Shown here: positions 1 to 9,252 of the stretch, piece by piece | Numbering within the stretch: the first letter of the stretch is position 1 | Layout of the letters: each line of letters opens with the position of its first letter | NCBI RefSeq assembly: GCF_030643805.1 | Contig: NZ_CP094656.1 | Location: forward strand, 1,922,001-1,986,000 | Length of the DNA: 64,000 nucleotides | Direction of reading: 5' to 3' | Source of the DNA: Alkalihalobacillus sp. AL-G | GTDB lineage: Bacteria; Bacillota; Bacilli; Bacillales; Fictibacillaceae | Translations under genes and position numbers: made by a program | The notes under the pieces: generated by a model | Database searches by the model: none | Seen by the model: only the letters and a program-made list of their open reading frames with translations | Told to the model about the DNA's origin: nothing

Positions 1-996
1 TTGGCCGATGTACTCTCACAAAACGAAATCGATGCTTTATTGTCCGCGATTTCTACGGGTGAAATGGATGCTGAAGAACTTCGAAAAGAAGAAATTGAAA
101 AAAAGGTTAAGGTTTATGATTTTAAAAGAGCATTAAGGTTTTCAAAAGATCAAGTAAGAAGTTTAACCCGAATTCATGAAAATTTTGCCAGGCTTTTGAC
201 TACTTACTTTTCGGCTCAATTACGTACATATGTTCAAATAGCGGTTGCTTCTGTCGATCAGCTTCCCTATGAGGAGTTCATTCGATCGGTACCGAAAATG
301 ACTATCTTAAACTTGTTCGAAGCACCGCCTCTTGAAGGAAGAATGCTTGTTGAAGTGAATCCGAACATTGCTTACGCAATGCTAGACAGGGTACTAGGTG
401 GACAAGGAACCGGAATGAACAAAGTCGATAGTTTAACTGAAATCGAGACTCGGATTATGAATCAGTTATTTGACCGAGCAATTGAAAGCTTTGGGGAAGC
501 ATGGAATACAATTGTTGAGGTTGAACCGGAAATGGTTGATTTTGAAGTAAATCCACAATTCTTGCAAATGGTATCTCCGAACGAAACGGTTGTCGTGATT
601 TCACTGACGACAACAGTTGGGGAGACGAGCGGAATGATTAATATTTGCTTGCCCCATGTCGTCCTTGAGCCGATCATTCCAAAGCTTTCCGTACATCATT
701 GGATGCAAAAGAAACAAAAAACAAGATTACCAGAAGAAATTCAAAAAATAGAAAAAAGGGTTAAAGCTGCCCAATTACCGATTACAACTGAACTTGGTCG
801 ATGCCAAATTTCGATTCAGGAATTTTTATCAATAGCAACTCATGATGTGATCGAGCTCGATCAAAAGATTACAGATCCGCTGGTGATCAGTGTTCAAGGC
901 AAACAAAAGTTCCAAGGTCAACCTGGTAAGGTCAGAAATCGGATGGCAGTACAGGTTCTCAACGATTTTATGAAGGAGGATGATGGAGATGAGTGA
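1..996 (+). CDS. fliM: Flagellar motor switch protein FliM
   Basis: C-ring switch protein that binds phosphorylated CheY and transmits the signal to the rotor. The N-terminal CheY-binding peptide LSQNEIDALL is at residues 5-14, followed by a CheC-like middle domain (about 40-240) and a C-terminal SpoA/FliN-type domain (about 255-325). The length of 331 aa is normal. The reading frame opens with TTG on the first base of the window, giving MADVLSQ, which matches where Bacillus FliM proteins start, so the gene is probably complete, but its ribosome-binding site lies outside the window. Its stop overlaps the fliY start, so the two are translationally coupled. Confidence 0.97.
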   Translation: MADVLSQNEIDALLSAISTGEMDAEELRKEEIEKKVKVYDFKRALRFSKDQVRSLTRIHENFARLLTTYFSAQLRTYVQIAVASVDQLPYEEFIRSVPKMTILNLFEAPPLEGRMLVEVNPNIAYAMLDRVLGGQGTGMNKVDSLTEIETRIMNQLFDRAIESFGEAWNTIVEVEPEMVDFEVNPQFLQMVSPNETVVVISLTTTVGETSGMINICLPHVVLEPIIPKLSVHHWMQKKQKTRLPEEIQKIEKRVKAAQLPITTELGRCQISIQEFLSIATHDVIELDQKITDPLVISVQGKQKFQGQPGKVRNRMAVQVLNDFMKEDDGDE

Positions 997-2128
997 CGAT
1001 ATGCTCTCCCAAGAAGAGATTGATGCACTTTTAAACGGTGGAAACGATGACTCGAGTGAGCAATCTGTTGATGAACTGCTCACAGGCATAGAACGCGATG
1101 CGATCGGTGAAGTAGGGAATATCTCATTTGGCAGTGCCGCCACTGCACTTTCAACACTGTTGAATCAAAAGGTTGAAATTACAACACCAGATGTAACGGT
1201 TGTCGAACGGGATAAACTTTCTGATGAATTCCCAGTGCCTCACGTTGCAGTATTAGTAAAATACACAGAAGGTTTTAACGGGTCAAACCTGCTAGTTATC
1301 AAAACATCTGATGCACAGATCATTGCCGACCTAATGCTTGGCGGTGATGGAACGAATCCGAATGGCGAACTCGGAGAACTACACTTAAGCGCTGTCCAAG
1401 AGGCGATGAACCAGATGATGGGATCGGCTTCCACCTCGATGTCGACTGTATTCAATAAACGTGTTGACATTTCACCACCTGCCATCGATATGATGCATGT
1501 TGAGGCAAATAAAGGAACCGAACACATTCCGGATGAAGAGATGCTCGTAAAAGTATCCTTCAATCTAAAGGTAGGAAATTTGATTGATTCAAACCTGATG
1601 CAGCTTATCCCGGTTCAATTTGGGAAAGAGCTCGTTGAAGAATTGATGAATCCAGGAGGGGATGAAAAACCATCTGATCCGCAACCAGTTGAACAAACAA
1701 CAATTGATCAAAGCCCTACATCACATCGTACGGCGGAGGCATCATCTAATCCAGCAAATGAAAGAAATGCGCAGGAGGCAGTCCCTTCATTTTCAAACCG
1801 GAGAGATGCTAACGTTCATCCGGCAGCATTTTCAGATTTCTCAAATACTGAATCGGTTGCTGTTGATCGACGAAACCTGGACATGCTTCTCGATATCCCA
1901 TTACAAGTAACCGTTGAGCTTGGACGAACAAAAAGGTCTGTCAAAGACATTCTTGAGATGTCACAAGGATCGATCATCGAGCTTGACAAGCTTGCAGGTG
2001 AACCTGTCGATATACTTGTTAATCAAAAGTTGATCGCCAAGGGTGAGGTTGTCGTAATAGATGAGAATTTTGGTGTCAGAGTAACAGAAATTATCAGTCA
2101 AAAAGACCGCATAGAAAAGTTGCAATAA
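989..2128 (+). CDS. fliY: Flagellar motor switch phosphatase FliY
   Basis: Switch-complex protein of Gram-positive bacteria that replaces FliN and dephosphorylates CheY-P. It has an N-terminal CheY-binding peptide (LSQEEIDALLN), two CheC-type phosphatase helices with the E...N signature (ERDAIGEVGN and QEAMNQMMG), a Pro/Gln/Ser-rich linker at about 225-290, and a FliN/SpoA domain at the C terminus. Three in-frame ATGs occur at 980, 983 and 989. The one at 989 is chosen because AAGGAGG (973-979) lies 9 bases upstream, giving 379 aa starting MSDDML. It overlaps the end of fliM by 8 bases. Confidence 0.96.
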   Translation: MSDDMLSQEEIDALLNGGNDDSSEQSVDELLTGIERDAIGEVGNISFGSAATALSTLLNQKVEITTPDVTVVERDKLSDEFPVPHVAVLVKYTEGFNGSNLLVIKTSDAQIIADLMLGGDGTNPNGELGELHLSAVQEAMNQMMGSASTSMSTVFNKRVDISPPAIDMMHVEANKGTEHIPDEEMLVKVSFNLKVGNLIDSNLMQLIPVQFGKELVEELMNPGGDEKPSDPQPVEQTTIDQSPTSHRTAEASSNPANERNAQEAVPSFSNRRDANVHPAAFSDFSNTESVAVDRRNLDMLLDIPLQVTVELGRTKRSVKDILEMSQGSIIELDKLAGEPVDILVNQKLIAKGEVVVIDENFGVRVTEIISQKDRIEKLQ

Positions 2129-2147
2129 ACCAAGGGGGAACAAGAAA

Positions 2148-2513
2148 ATGGCATACCGAATTTTAATTGTGGATGACGCAGCATTTATGAGAATGATGAT
2201 CAAGGATATTCTAACGAAAAATGATTTTGAAGTTGTTGGAGAGGCTAGTGATGGTGCTCAGGCAGTAGAAATGTATATGGAACATAAACCAGACCTCGTT
2301 ACAATGGATATTACGATGCCAGAAATGGACGGGATCACTGCATTGAAAGAAATCCGTGCAACGAATGCGGATGCGAAAGTAATCATGTGTTCTGCGATGG
2401 GACAGCAAGCTATGGTAATCGATGCGATTCAAGCAGGAGCGAAGGATTTTATCGTCAAGCCTTTCCAAGCTGACCGTGTACTCGAAGCGATCAAGAAAAC
2501 GCTGGAAGCATAA
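2148..2513 (+). CDS. cheY: Chemotaxis response regulator CheY
   Basis: Single-domain receiver that is phosphorylated by CheA and binds FliM/FliY at the flagellar switch. The acidic pocket D9/D10, the phospho-acceptor D54 (VTMDITMPEMDG), S82 and K104 (IVKPF) are all present. At 121 aa it has no output domain. An AAGGGGG ribosome-binding site lies about 12 bases before the ATG. Position between fliY and fliO is the usual Bacillus order. Confidence 0.97.
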   Translation: MAYRILIVDDAAFMRMMIKDILTKNDFEVVGEASDGAQAVEMYMEHKPDLVTMDITMPEMDGITALKEIRATNADAKVIMCSAMGQQAMVIDAIQAGAKDFIVKPFQADRVLEAIKKTLEA

Positions 2514-2526
2514 GCTGGTGTTTTTA

Positions 2527-3186
2527 ATGAATGTTAAACGCCTGTTACCTGTTCTTCTAATGCTGTATTTAATAGGAGGATCAGGAGAGGCACTAGCAAA
2601 CTCAGATCAATCAACTAGAACAGACTGTGACGGTTCGGTCGCTGCATGTGTCCAGCAAAATGGAGATCAATCAAAGACAGCGAGGACGAATTCCGAAGCG
2701 CCTCCCTTAAAAACCGAATCCAATTCATCAACCGTTACAACAACGGTTAAGGTTATCTTTGCGTTAATTTTTGTCGTTGGATTGATGATCGTTGTGCTCA
2801 AGCTTTTACATAAGAGAACACAGATTTTTCAACAAGGGAAGGGAATTCAAACGCTGGGTGGTGCAATGCTTGGAAACCAGCGTTCTGTCCAAATGGTTAA
2901 AGTTGGGAACCGTGTATTGATTGTAGGCGTAGGTGACGATGTTTCGTTAATTAAAGAAATTGATGATCAACAAGAAATGAAGGAACTATTATCTCAATAT
3001 GAATCGGGGAGCAGTTCGATTCAAATGAGAGCCAGTCTGTTCGAATGGATAAAGGAACGCCTGAAGTCGAGTTCAAAACAACCAGGAAACAGCTTTCAAG
3101 AAACGTTAAAACAGCGACTAGATGAGGCGAAAAAAGGGCGAACTGAGATCTATGAAGCATTGAAAAAGGAGCAGAACAATGATTGA
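2527..3186 (+). CDS. fliO: Flagellar export accessory protein FliO (FliZ in Bacillus)
   Basis: Membrane protein that helps assemble the FliP/Q/R export gate. From the ATG at 2527 it is 219 aa, the same length as B. subtilis FliZ. It has an N-terminal hydrophobic segment that looks like a signal peptide (residues 6-24), an extracytoplasmic stretch of about 50 residues containing two cysteines (C34, C41), a transmembrane helix at about 75-94, and a cytoplasmic tail. A GTG at 2518, with GGAAG at 2504-2508 upstream, is an alternative start three codons earlier. Family identity rests on topology, length and position. It overlaps fliP by 8 bases. Confidence 0.88.
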   Translation: MNVKRLLPVLLMLYLIGGSGEALANSDQSTRTDCDGSVAACVQQNGDQSKTARTNSEAPPLKTESNSSTVTTTVKVIFALIFVVGLMIVVLKLLHKRTQIFQQGKGIQTLGGAMLGNQRSVQMVKVGNRVLIVGVGDDVSLIKEIDDQQEMKELLSQYESGSSSIQMRASLFEWIKERLKSSSKQPGNSFQETLKQRLDEAKKGRTEIYEALKKEQNND

Positions 3187-3853
3187 ACTACCAGGAATAA
3201 GTAACGAGATTTTAAACAGTAGTCCCGATGGTGTTGCGACTACCGTTCGATTGCTAATCCTGCTGACCGTTCTTTCGTTGGCGCCTGCAATTCTTATTTT
3301 GATGACCTCATTTACACGGATCATCATCGTACTTTCTTTTGTCCGAACAGGTTTGGCTACCCAACAAATGCCTCCCAATCAAGTGTTGATCGGTTTAGCA
3401 CTATTTCTTACATTTTTCATAATGGGTCCTATTCTCTCTGAAGTGAATGACGAAGCGTTAACACCATTTATGGAAGGAGAAATTGGCCAAGAAGAGGCAT
3501 TTGAACGAGCAAGCATACCGATTAAAGAATTCATGGCCAAGCATACCCGTCAAAAAGATCTTGCCTTGTTCATGGAATACACGGGGGAGGAGCGTCCTGA
3601 ATCCGTACAGGACATTCCACTCACAACACTCGTCCCAGCTTTTGCCATCAGTGAATTGAAAACAGCTTTTCAAATGGGTTTTATGATTTTTGTGCCGTTT
3701 CTTGTTATTGATATGATTGTTGCCAGTGTTTTGATGGCAATGGGAATGATGATGCTTCCGCCAGTTATGATCTCATTACCATTTAAAATTTTATTATTTA
3801 TTTTGGTCGATGGCTGGTATTTGATTGTACGTTCGTTGCTTGAGAGTTACTAG
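3179..3853 (+). CDS. fliP: Flagellar type III export gate protein FliP
   Basis: Core membrane component of the flagellar export gate, which forms a pentamer with FliR and FliQ. There are four predicted transmembrane segments and the conserved LILMTSFTRIIIVLSFVR region (residues about 40-57) and FQMGFMIFVPFLVIDM near the C terminus. Length 224 aa is typical. The ATG lies within the end of fliO, with AAAGGAG about 8 bases upstream. The fliP-fliQ-fliR-flhB-flhA order is the standard export cluster. Confidence 0.97.
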   Translation: MIELPGISNEILNSSPDGVATTVRLLILLTVLSLAPAILILMTSFTRIIIVLSFVRTGLATQQMPPNQVLIGLALFLTFFIMGPILSEVNDEALTPFMEGEIGQEEAFERASIPIKEFMAKHTRQKDLALFMEYTGEERPESVQDIPLTTLVPAFAISELKTAFQMGFMIFVPFLVIDMIVASVLMAMGMMMLPPVMISLPFKILLFILVDGWYLIVRSLLESY

Positions 3854-3875
3854 AACTAGAGAAGAAGGTGTACAG

Positions 3876-4148
3876 ATGGATTCGCAATTTGTTATCTCAC
3901 TTGCAGAAAAGGGCGTATATACTACTTTACTAGTCAGCGGGCCGTTATTGATTCTAGCGCTTGCTGTCGGATTGCTGGTAAGTGTATTTCAAGCAACTAC
4001 TCAAATACAGGAACAGACACTTGCTTTCATACCAAAAATCGTTGCGGTACTCGTTTCTCTTATCTTTTTCGGACCGTGGATGTTAACCGAGATGGTCACA
4101 TTCACCTATGAGCTTCTTAGTAATATGAACGAATACATAGGCTTGTGA
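3876..4148 (+). CDS. fliQ: Flagellar type III export gate protein FliQ
   Basis: Small two-helix membrane protein that packs around the FliP/FliR pore. The 90 aa protein starts MDSQFVISLAEKG and contains the conserved ATTQIQEQTLAFIPKI segment between its two hydrophobic helices. The ATG at 3876 is preferred over an in-frame extension back to 3825, because GAAGAAGGTG just before it provides the ribosome-binding site and family members begin here. Confidence 0.95.
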   Translation: MDSQFVISLAEKGVYTTLLVSGPLLILALAVGLLVSVFQATTQIQEQTLAFIPKIVAVLVSLIFFGPWMLTEMVTFTYELLSNMNEYIGL

Positions 4149-4152
4149 TTAA

Positions 4153-4929
4153 ATGGTTGAGTTTATTAATAGTATCCCAGCCTTTTTATTAATATTAGTC
4201 CGCATAACAGGCTTTTTTGCAACTGTACCGATATTTTCATACAAAAATATTCCTGGAATCCATAAAGTGGGCTTATCACTCATTCTTTCATTTTTTGTTT
4301 TAGCGATGATACCCGCTCCGGCGATTGAATTAAACGGCTATTATATCCTTTATATTTTAAAAGAACTACTCGTCGGCATGAGTATCGGGTTTATCGCATC
4401 AATTGTGCTTTATGCTTTGCAGGTGGCGGGAGGCTTTATCGACCTTCAGATGGGGTTTGCAATCGCTAACGTGTTTGACCCGCAAACAGGAATACAGTCA
4501 CCACTTATCGGTCGATATCTTTATATTTTAGCGATGTTGTTTTTACTGACGATTGATGCTCATCATATGCTGCTTAATGGAATCTTTCAAAGTTATCAGC
4601 TCGTACCGATTGAAGGGTGGAGCCTATCATTTGGGCAAGGTGGAATGGCGCAGTTAGTGGTTGAAACGGTTAGTCGGATGTTTTATATCGCTTTTCAAAT
4701 CGCGATCCCTGTTGTTGGATGTTTGTTTCTTGTAGATTTGGCGCTCGGAATCATTTCAAGAACTGTTCCGCAGGTCAATGTATTTATCGTAGGTTTACCC
4801 TTGAAAATTGGAGTCAGCTTTATAATCATCCTGCTTATTACACCGATGATTTTTCAGCTAGTACAAGACCTATATGTTGAAATGCTGACTTCGATGAGAA
4901 AAATGATGAACCTGATAGGTGGTCCGTAA
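4153..4929 (+). CDS. fliR: Flagellar type III export gate protein FliR
   Basis: Integral membrane protein that completes the FliP5-FliQ4-FliR1 gate. At 258 aa with five to six hydrophobic segments, it carries the family stretch GGFIDLQMGFAIANVFDPQ. It starts 4 bases after the fliQ stop with only a weak ribosome-binding site, suggesting translation coupled to fliQ. Confidence 0.96.
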   Translation: MVEFINSIPAFLLILVRITGFFATVPIFSYKNIPGIHKVGLSLILSFFVLAMIPAPAIELNGYYILYILKELLVGMSIGFIASIVLYALQVAGGFIDLQMGFAIANVFDPQTGIQSPLIGRYLYILAMLFLLTIDAHHMLLNGIFQSYQLVPIEGWSLSFGQGGMAQLVVETVSRMFYIAFQIAIPVVGCLFLVDLALGIISRTVPQVNVFIVGLPLKIGVSFIIILLITPMIFQLVQDLYVEMLTSMRKMMNLIGGP

Positions 4930-4931
4930 TC

Positions 4932-6014
4932 ATGCCATATTTATCGCTTGATCTTCAATATTTTTCACAAGAAAAAACTGAAAAAGCAACCCCGAAGAAA
5001 CGGCAGGAAAGTCGGAAAAAGGGACAGGTTGCGAAATCAGGCGATGTGAATACAGCTATTATCCTGTTAATCATTTTCTTGTTTTTATGGATGATCGGCC
5101 CTTATATGTTTGACATAATGCTGAAAATATACCGGGTTAGCTTCCAGGATTTCATCCATTATGAGATAACGATTGACAATATCCAACAAGTTATGTCTGC
5201 ATTATCGTTGGAAGCTGTCATGGCTGTTGCACCGATATTGTTAGTTGCAATGGTCGCTGGGGTTGCCGCAAATTACCTTCAGGTTGGCTTTTTGTTTACA
5301 ACTGAACCTTTACTCATGAAATTAGAAAGAATCAACCCATTAAAGGGATTCAAGCGGATTTACTCTTTAAGAGCAATCGTTGAACTATTAAAATCAATTC
5401 TCAAAATATCCCTGGTTGGACTTGTTACATTTTTTGTACTTTGGATCCACCGGGAAAAGATCATTCAACTTTCCTATGCAACTGTGGAACAGGCTCTGTT
5501 AATTATTGGAAAGCTAGCGATACAAATGGGTCTTGCAGCTTCTGCATTGCTCATTTTTCTAGCCGTTCTCGATTTCATGTATCAGAAATTTGATTTTGAG
5601 AAAAACATCCGAATGAGTAAACAGGATATTAAAGATGAGCACAAGAAATCGGAGGGAGATCCGCTGATTAAATCCCGGATCAAGGAAAAACAGAGGCAAA
5701 TGGCGATGCAACGGATGATGCAGGAGGTTCCAAAAGCTGATGTAGTGATCACAAACCCAACCCATTATGCAATCGCCTTAAAGTATGATGATTCGCAAAT
5801 GGATGCCCCCATTGTAGTTGCAAAAGGACTTGATTATGTAGCTTTAAAGATCCGTGAGATTGCTAAACATAATGAAATTGCGACTGTGGAAAACCGTCCT
5901 CTTGCCCGTTCTTTGTATGAGCAGGCAGAAATAGGGGATATGGTACCGGAAACATTGTTTAAAGCTGTTGCAGAGGTGCTTGCGTACGTGTACAGATTAA
6001 AAAAGCGAGTTTAG
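4932..6014 (+). CDS. flhB: Flagellar export apparatus switch protein FlhB
   Basis: Membrane protein that switches export specificity from rod/hook to filament substrates by self-cleavage. The N terminus carries the typical QEKTEKATPKKRQESRKKGQ segment, then four transmembrane helices (about 35-210) and a cytoplasmic domain with the autocleavage motif NPTH at about residues 275-278 (VITNPTHYAIAL). Its 360 aa match the B. subtilis protein. It begins 3 bases after fliR. Confidence 0.97.
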   Translation: MPYLSLDLQYFSQEKTEKATPKKRQESRKKGQVAKSGDVNTAIILLIIFLFLWMIGPYMFDIMLKIYRVSFQDFIHYEITIDNIQQVMSALSLEAVMAVAPILLVAMVAGVAANYLQVGFLFTTEPLLMKLERINPLKGFKRIYSLRAIVELLKSILKISLVGLVTFFVLWIHREKIIQLSYATVEQALLIIGKLAIQMGLAASALLIFLAVLDFMYQKFDFEKNIRMSKQDIKDEHKKSEGDPLIKSRIKEKQRQMAMQRMMQEVPKADVVITNPTHYAIALKYDDSQMDAPIVVAKGLDYVALKIREIAKHNEIATVENRPLARSLYEQAEIGDMVPETLFKAVAEVLAYVYRLKKRV

Positions 6015-6016
6015 GG

Positions 6017-6031
6017 CTCACACGATGTGAG
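6017..6031 (+). other. Small hairpin between flhB and flhA
   Basis: CTCACA-CGA-TGTGAG forms a perfect 6-bp stem in the 59-base gap between flhB and flhA. No T-tract follows, so it is unlikely to terminate. It could stabilise processed mRNA or be without function. Confidence 0.4.
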
Positions 6032-6073
6032 TCAGATCATCCATGTTTAGTGAAATAAAAGGAGAGTTCAGCA

Positions 6074-8110
6074 ATGAAGCCAAGAGATTTCGCCGTCCTT
6101 ATAAGTGTTATTTTAATCATCACGATGTTAATCATCCCGCTTCCCACTTGGATGCTGGACTTCTTGATCATCACGAATATATCCCTTGCATTGTTGATCA
6201 TTTTAATTGCAATGAACACAAATGAACCACTGCAATTTTCCATCTTTCCTTCATTGCTTTTGCTCGTAACGTTATTTCGTTTGGGGCTGAACGTATCTAC
6301 GACCAGGTCGATATTGAGCGAAGGGGATGCAGGGAACGTTATTGATACGTTCGGCTCCTTTGTTGTTGCAGGGAATGTGCTTGTTGGTTTTGTCGTGTTC
6401 GTCATCTTAGTCATTATTCAATTTGTTGTCATCACAAAAGGTTCTGAACGGGTATCAGAGGTTGCTGCACGTTTCACTCTTGATGCGATGCCTGGTAAAC
6501 AGATGAGTATCGATGCAGACCTTAATGCCGGTTTGATTTCCGATCGGGAAGCACGTGAGCGGCGCCAAAAGATTGAACAGGAAGCCGATTTTTACGGTGC
6601 TATGGACGGTGCAAGTAAATTTGTTAAAGGAGATGCAATTGCAGGTATCATCATTGTCATCATTAATATGATTTTCGGAATCATCATCGGTATGGTGCAA
6701 ATGGATCTGTCACTTTCTGAATCATCTGTCACCTATACATTGTTGACGGTCGGCGACGGTCTCGTCAGTCAAATTCCTGCACTCATCATCTCGACAGCAA
6801 CAGGGATTATCGTCACAAGAGCCGCATCAGATGGAAACCTTGGCCAAGACATCGCGAAACAGCTTCTAGCATTCCCGAAAATGTTATATGTGGCTGCAGG
6901 CGCAATCTTCTTTCTCGGTGTGTTTACTCCGATTTATCAATTCTACACACTTCCAATTGCAATATTATTGGCCGTAGGAGGTTTCAAGCTTGGCAAAGTT
7001 GAACGCGAACGGATCGAATCAGAAGAAGACGTGGAAGAAGAGATTCAGACAGAAGAATTCAAGAGCCCTGAAAGTGTCGTCAACCTGTTACAAGTCGATC
7101 CGATCGAGTTTGAGTTCGGATACAGTCTGATTCCTTTGGCAGATACAAGCCAGGGAGGAGATTTGTTAGACCGGATCGTAATGATTCGAAGGCAGCTTGC
7201 TCTAGAGCTTGGTCTAGTTGTACCGGTTGTCAGGATTCGCGATAACATTCAACTGCAACCGAACGAGTATCGAATCAAAGTGAAAGGGAACGAAATCACA
7301 AGGGGGGAACTGCTTCTCGATCATTACCTTGCAATGTCACCGGGGGTGGATGATGAAGAGGTTGAAGGGATTGAAACGGTTGAACCCGCCTTCGGACTTC
7401 CTGCATTATGGATATCCGAGGAACAGAAGGAACGGGCAGAACTATCGGGTTATACCGTTGTCGACCCACCATCAGTCGTTTCGACACACTTAACCGAAAT
7501 CATTAAAAAGCATGCACATGAACTTCTTGGAAGGCAAGAGGTGAAGCAGCTCGTTGAACATCTGAAAGAAACTCATACCGCATTGGTAGAGGATGTGACC
7601 CCTGATCCATTATCAATTGGTGAAATCCAGAAGGTTTTAGTTAAGTTGCTTAAAGAAAACATTTCGATCCGCAATTTACCGATCGTATTTGAAACTCTCG
7701 CAGACTATGGACAAATGACAAAGGATTCAGACCTGTTGACCGAATATGTTCGCCAGGCACTATCAAGGCAAATATCAAAGCAGTTTGCAGATGATCAGGC
7801 TTCCCTGAAGGTCATAACACTATCAGGTATTGTTGAAAAGAAAATTGCAGAATCGATTCAACAAACGGAGCATGGGAATTATTTATCAATGGACCCGAAT
7901 GATTCACAAGCTATTTTCGATTCGATTACACATGAAATTAAACGAGTAAATGAGGTCAATCCGATGACTGTGCTCTTATGTTCGCCAGCTGTTCGGATGT
8001 ATGTCCGCCAGTTGATCGAACGGTATCTGCCTGATGTAGTAGTATTATCGTACAACGAACTTGAACCAAATCTAGAAGTACAAAGCATCGGGGTGGTGAA
8101 TGCTTCATGA
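6074..8110 (+). CDS. flhA: Flagellar export gate protein FlhA
   Basis: Large export-gate component that couples ion flow to secretion and docks chaperone-substrate complexes. The N-terminal half (about 1-320) holds eight transmembrane helices with the conserved cytoplasmic FHIPEP-type loop (RFTLDAMPGKQMSIDADLNAG); the C-terminal half (about 340-678) is the cytosolic docking domain. The length of 678 aa is normal. GGAGAG precedes the ATG. The stop overlaps flhF by four bases (ATGA). Confidence 0.97.
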   Translation: MKPRDFAVLISVILIITMLIIPLPTWMLDFLIITNISLALLIILIAMNTNEPLQFSIFPSLLLLVTLFRLGLNVSTTRSILSEGDAGNVIDTFGSFVVAGNVLVGFVVFVILVIIQFVVITKGSERVSEVAARFTLDAMPGKQMSIDADLNAGLISDREARERRQKIEQEADFYGAMDGASKFVKGDAIAGIIIVIINMIFGIIIGMVQMDLSLSESSVTYTLLTVGDGLVSQIPALIISTATGIIVTRAASDGNLGQDIAKQLLAFPKMLYVAAGAIFFLGVFTPIYQFYTLPIAILLAVGGFKLGKVERERIESEEDVEEEIQTEEFKSPESVVNLLQVDPIEFEFGYSLIPLADTSQGGDLLDRIVMIRRQLALELGLVVPVVRIRDNIQLQPNEYRIKVKGNEITRGELLLDHYLAMSPGVDDEEVEGIETVEPAFGLPALWISEEQKERAELSGYTVVDPPSVVSTHLTEIIKKHAHELLGRQEVKQLVEHLKETHTALVEDVTPDPLSIGEIQKVLVKLLKENISIRNLPIVFETLADYGQMTKDSDLLTEYVRQALSRQISKQFADDQASLKVITLSGIVEKKIAESIQQTEHGNYLSMDPNDSQAIFDSITHEIKRVNEVNPMTVLLCSPAVRMYVRQLIERYLPDVVVLSYNELEPNLEVQSIGVVNAS

Positions 8111-9252
8111 AGATAAAAAAATATATCGCACCGACAATGCCTGACGCGATGAAACGAATCAGGCAGGATTTTGGTAAGGATGGGGTTATCTTAAATTCTA
8201 AAGAAGTTCGTACGGGAGGATTCCTTGGGTTCTTTACAAAACCTGCATTGGAAGTAATTGCTGCCTATGATCCGGACCCCTTATCTACAGGAAATGTAAT
8301 GGAACAATCCGAAAAGCCATTGCCGACAATAAAGAATCCTGCCAAACAGAGTTCGATAGAGCAAGAACCGGTGGATGAAATAAACGAGAAAAATCTTTTC
8401 AGGATCCAAGATAAGGCTAAGGATAAGCCTATCCCATTTGTCGGGCCACATTTACCGCAATCAATTGAAAAGCTTACACACTCGTTAACAGCACAGGGAA
8501 TCCAACCGGAATTACGGACGGCAGTAGTCGACCATTTATTAAGAAGCTGGTACCGGGAGGATTCAGAATCCGTCGCAGAGCAATTGATAGAAAAGTGGTT
8601 GGAAGAAAGTCTGTTGAAATTGATTTCTGACCGACCGTTTGGAGAATTCGACTATACGAAAAAGTTCTTGAACTTAATTGGCCCTACTGGTGTTGGAAAG
8701 ACGACGACAATCGCTAAGATTGCAGCTGATGCAGTGTTGAATAAAAAGAAGAAAGCAGCATTGATTACTACTGATACATACAGAATTGCAGCGATTGACC
8801 AGTTGAAGACGTATGCGGAAATTTTAAATATACCGTTGGAAATCGCTTATAACAATGAAGATTTTAAACAGGCAAAAGAACGATTCAAAGATTACGATGT
8901 CATTTTTGTCGACTCTGCCGGCAGGAATTTTAAAAACAAACAATATGTTCAGGACTTAAAACAGATCATTCAATTCGATTCAGAAATGGAAAACTATTTG
9001 GTTCTATCAATGACCTCTAAATACAGCGATATGATCAAGATTGCGAATCAGTTTACGAGTGTACCGATTAAAAAGCTCATTTTTACAAAAAAAGATGAAA
9101 CCGATACATATGGAGATCTGTTAAACATCCTTCATGAAACAGGGCTTGGGATCGCATATGTCACAACAGGGCAAAACGTTCCTGACGATATTACGGAAGC
9201 AACTCCACAACAAATTGTTTCACTATTGATAGGAGATAGACATCATGCATGA
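8107..9252 (+). CDS. flhF: Flagellar placement GTPase FlhF
   Basis: SRP-type GTPase that sets the position and number of flagella. The N-terminal basic domain and a variable linker (about 60-130) precede the NG domain. The P-loop GPTGVGKTTT is at about residues 192-201, and TTDTYRIAAIDQL, DSAGRNFKNK and TKKDETDTYG supply the other G motifs. Length 381 aa. It overlaps flhA at its start and flhG at its end, so the three are tightly coupled. Confidence 0.96.
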   Translation: MKIKKYIAPTMPDAMKRIRQDFGKDGVILNSKEVRTGGFLGFFTKPALEVIAAYDPDPLSTGNVMEQSEKPLPTIKNPAKQSSIEQEPVDEINEKNLFRIQDKAKDKPIPFVGPHLPQSIEKLTHSLTAQGIQPELRTAVVDHLLRSWYREDSESVAEQLIEKWLEESLLKLISDRPFGEFDYTKKFLNLIGPTGVGKTTTIAKIAADAVLNKKKKAALITTDTYRIAAIDQLKTYAEILNIPLEIAYNNEDFKQAKERFKDYDVIFVDSAGRNFKNKQYVQDLKQIIQFDSEMENYLVLSMTSKYSDMIKIANQFTSVPIKKLIFTKKDETDTYGDLLNILHETGLGIAYVTTGQNVPDDITEATPQQIVSLLIGDRHHA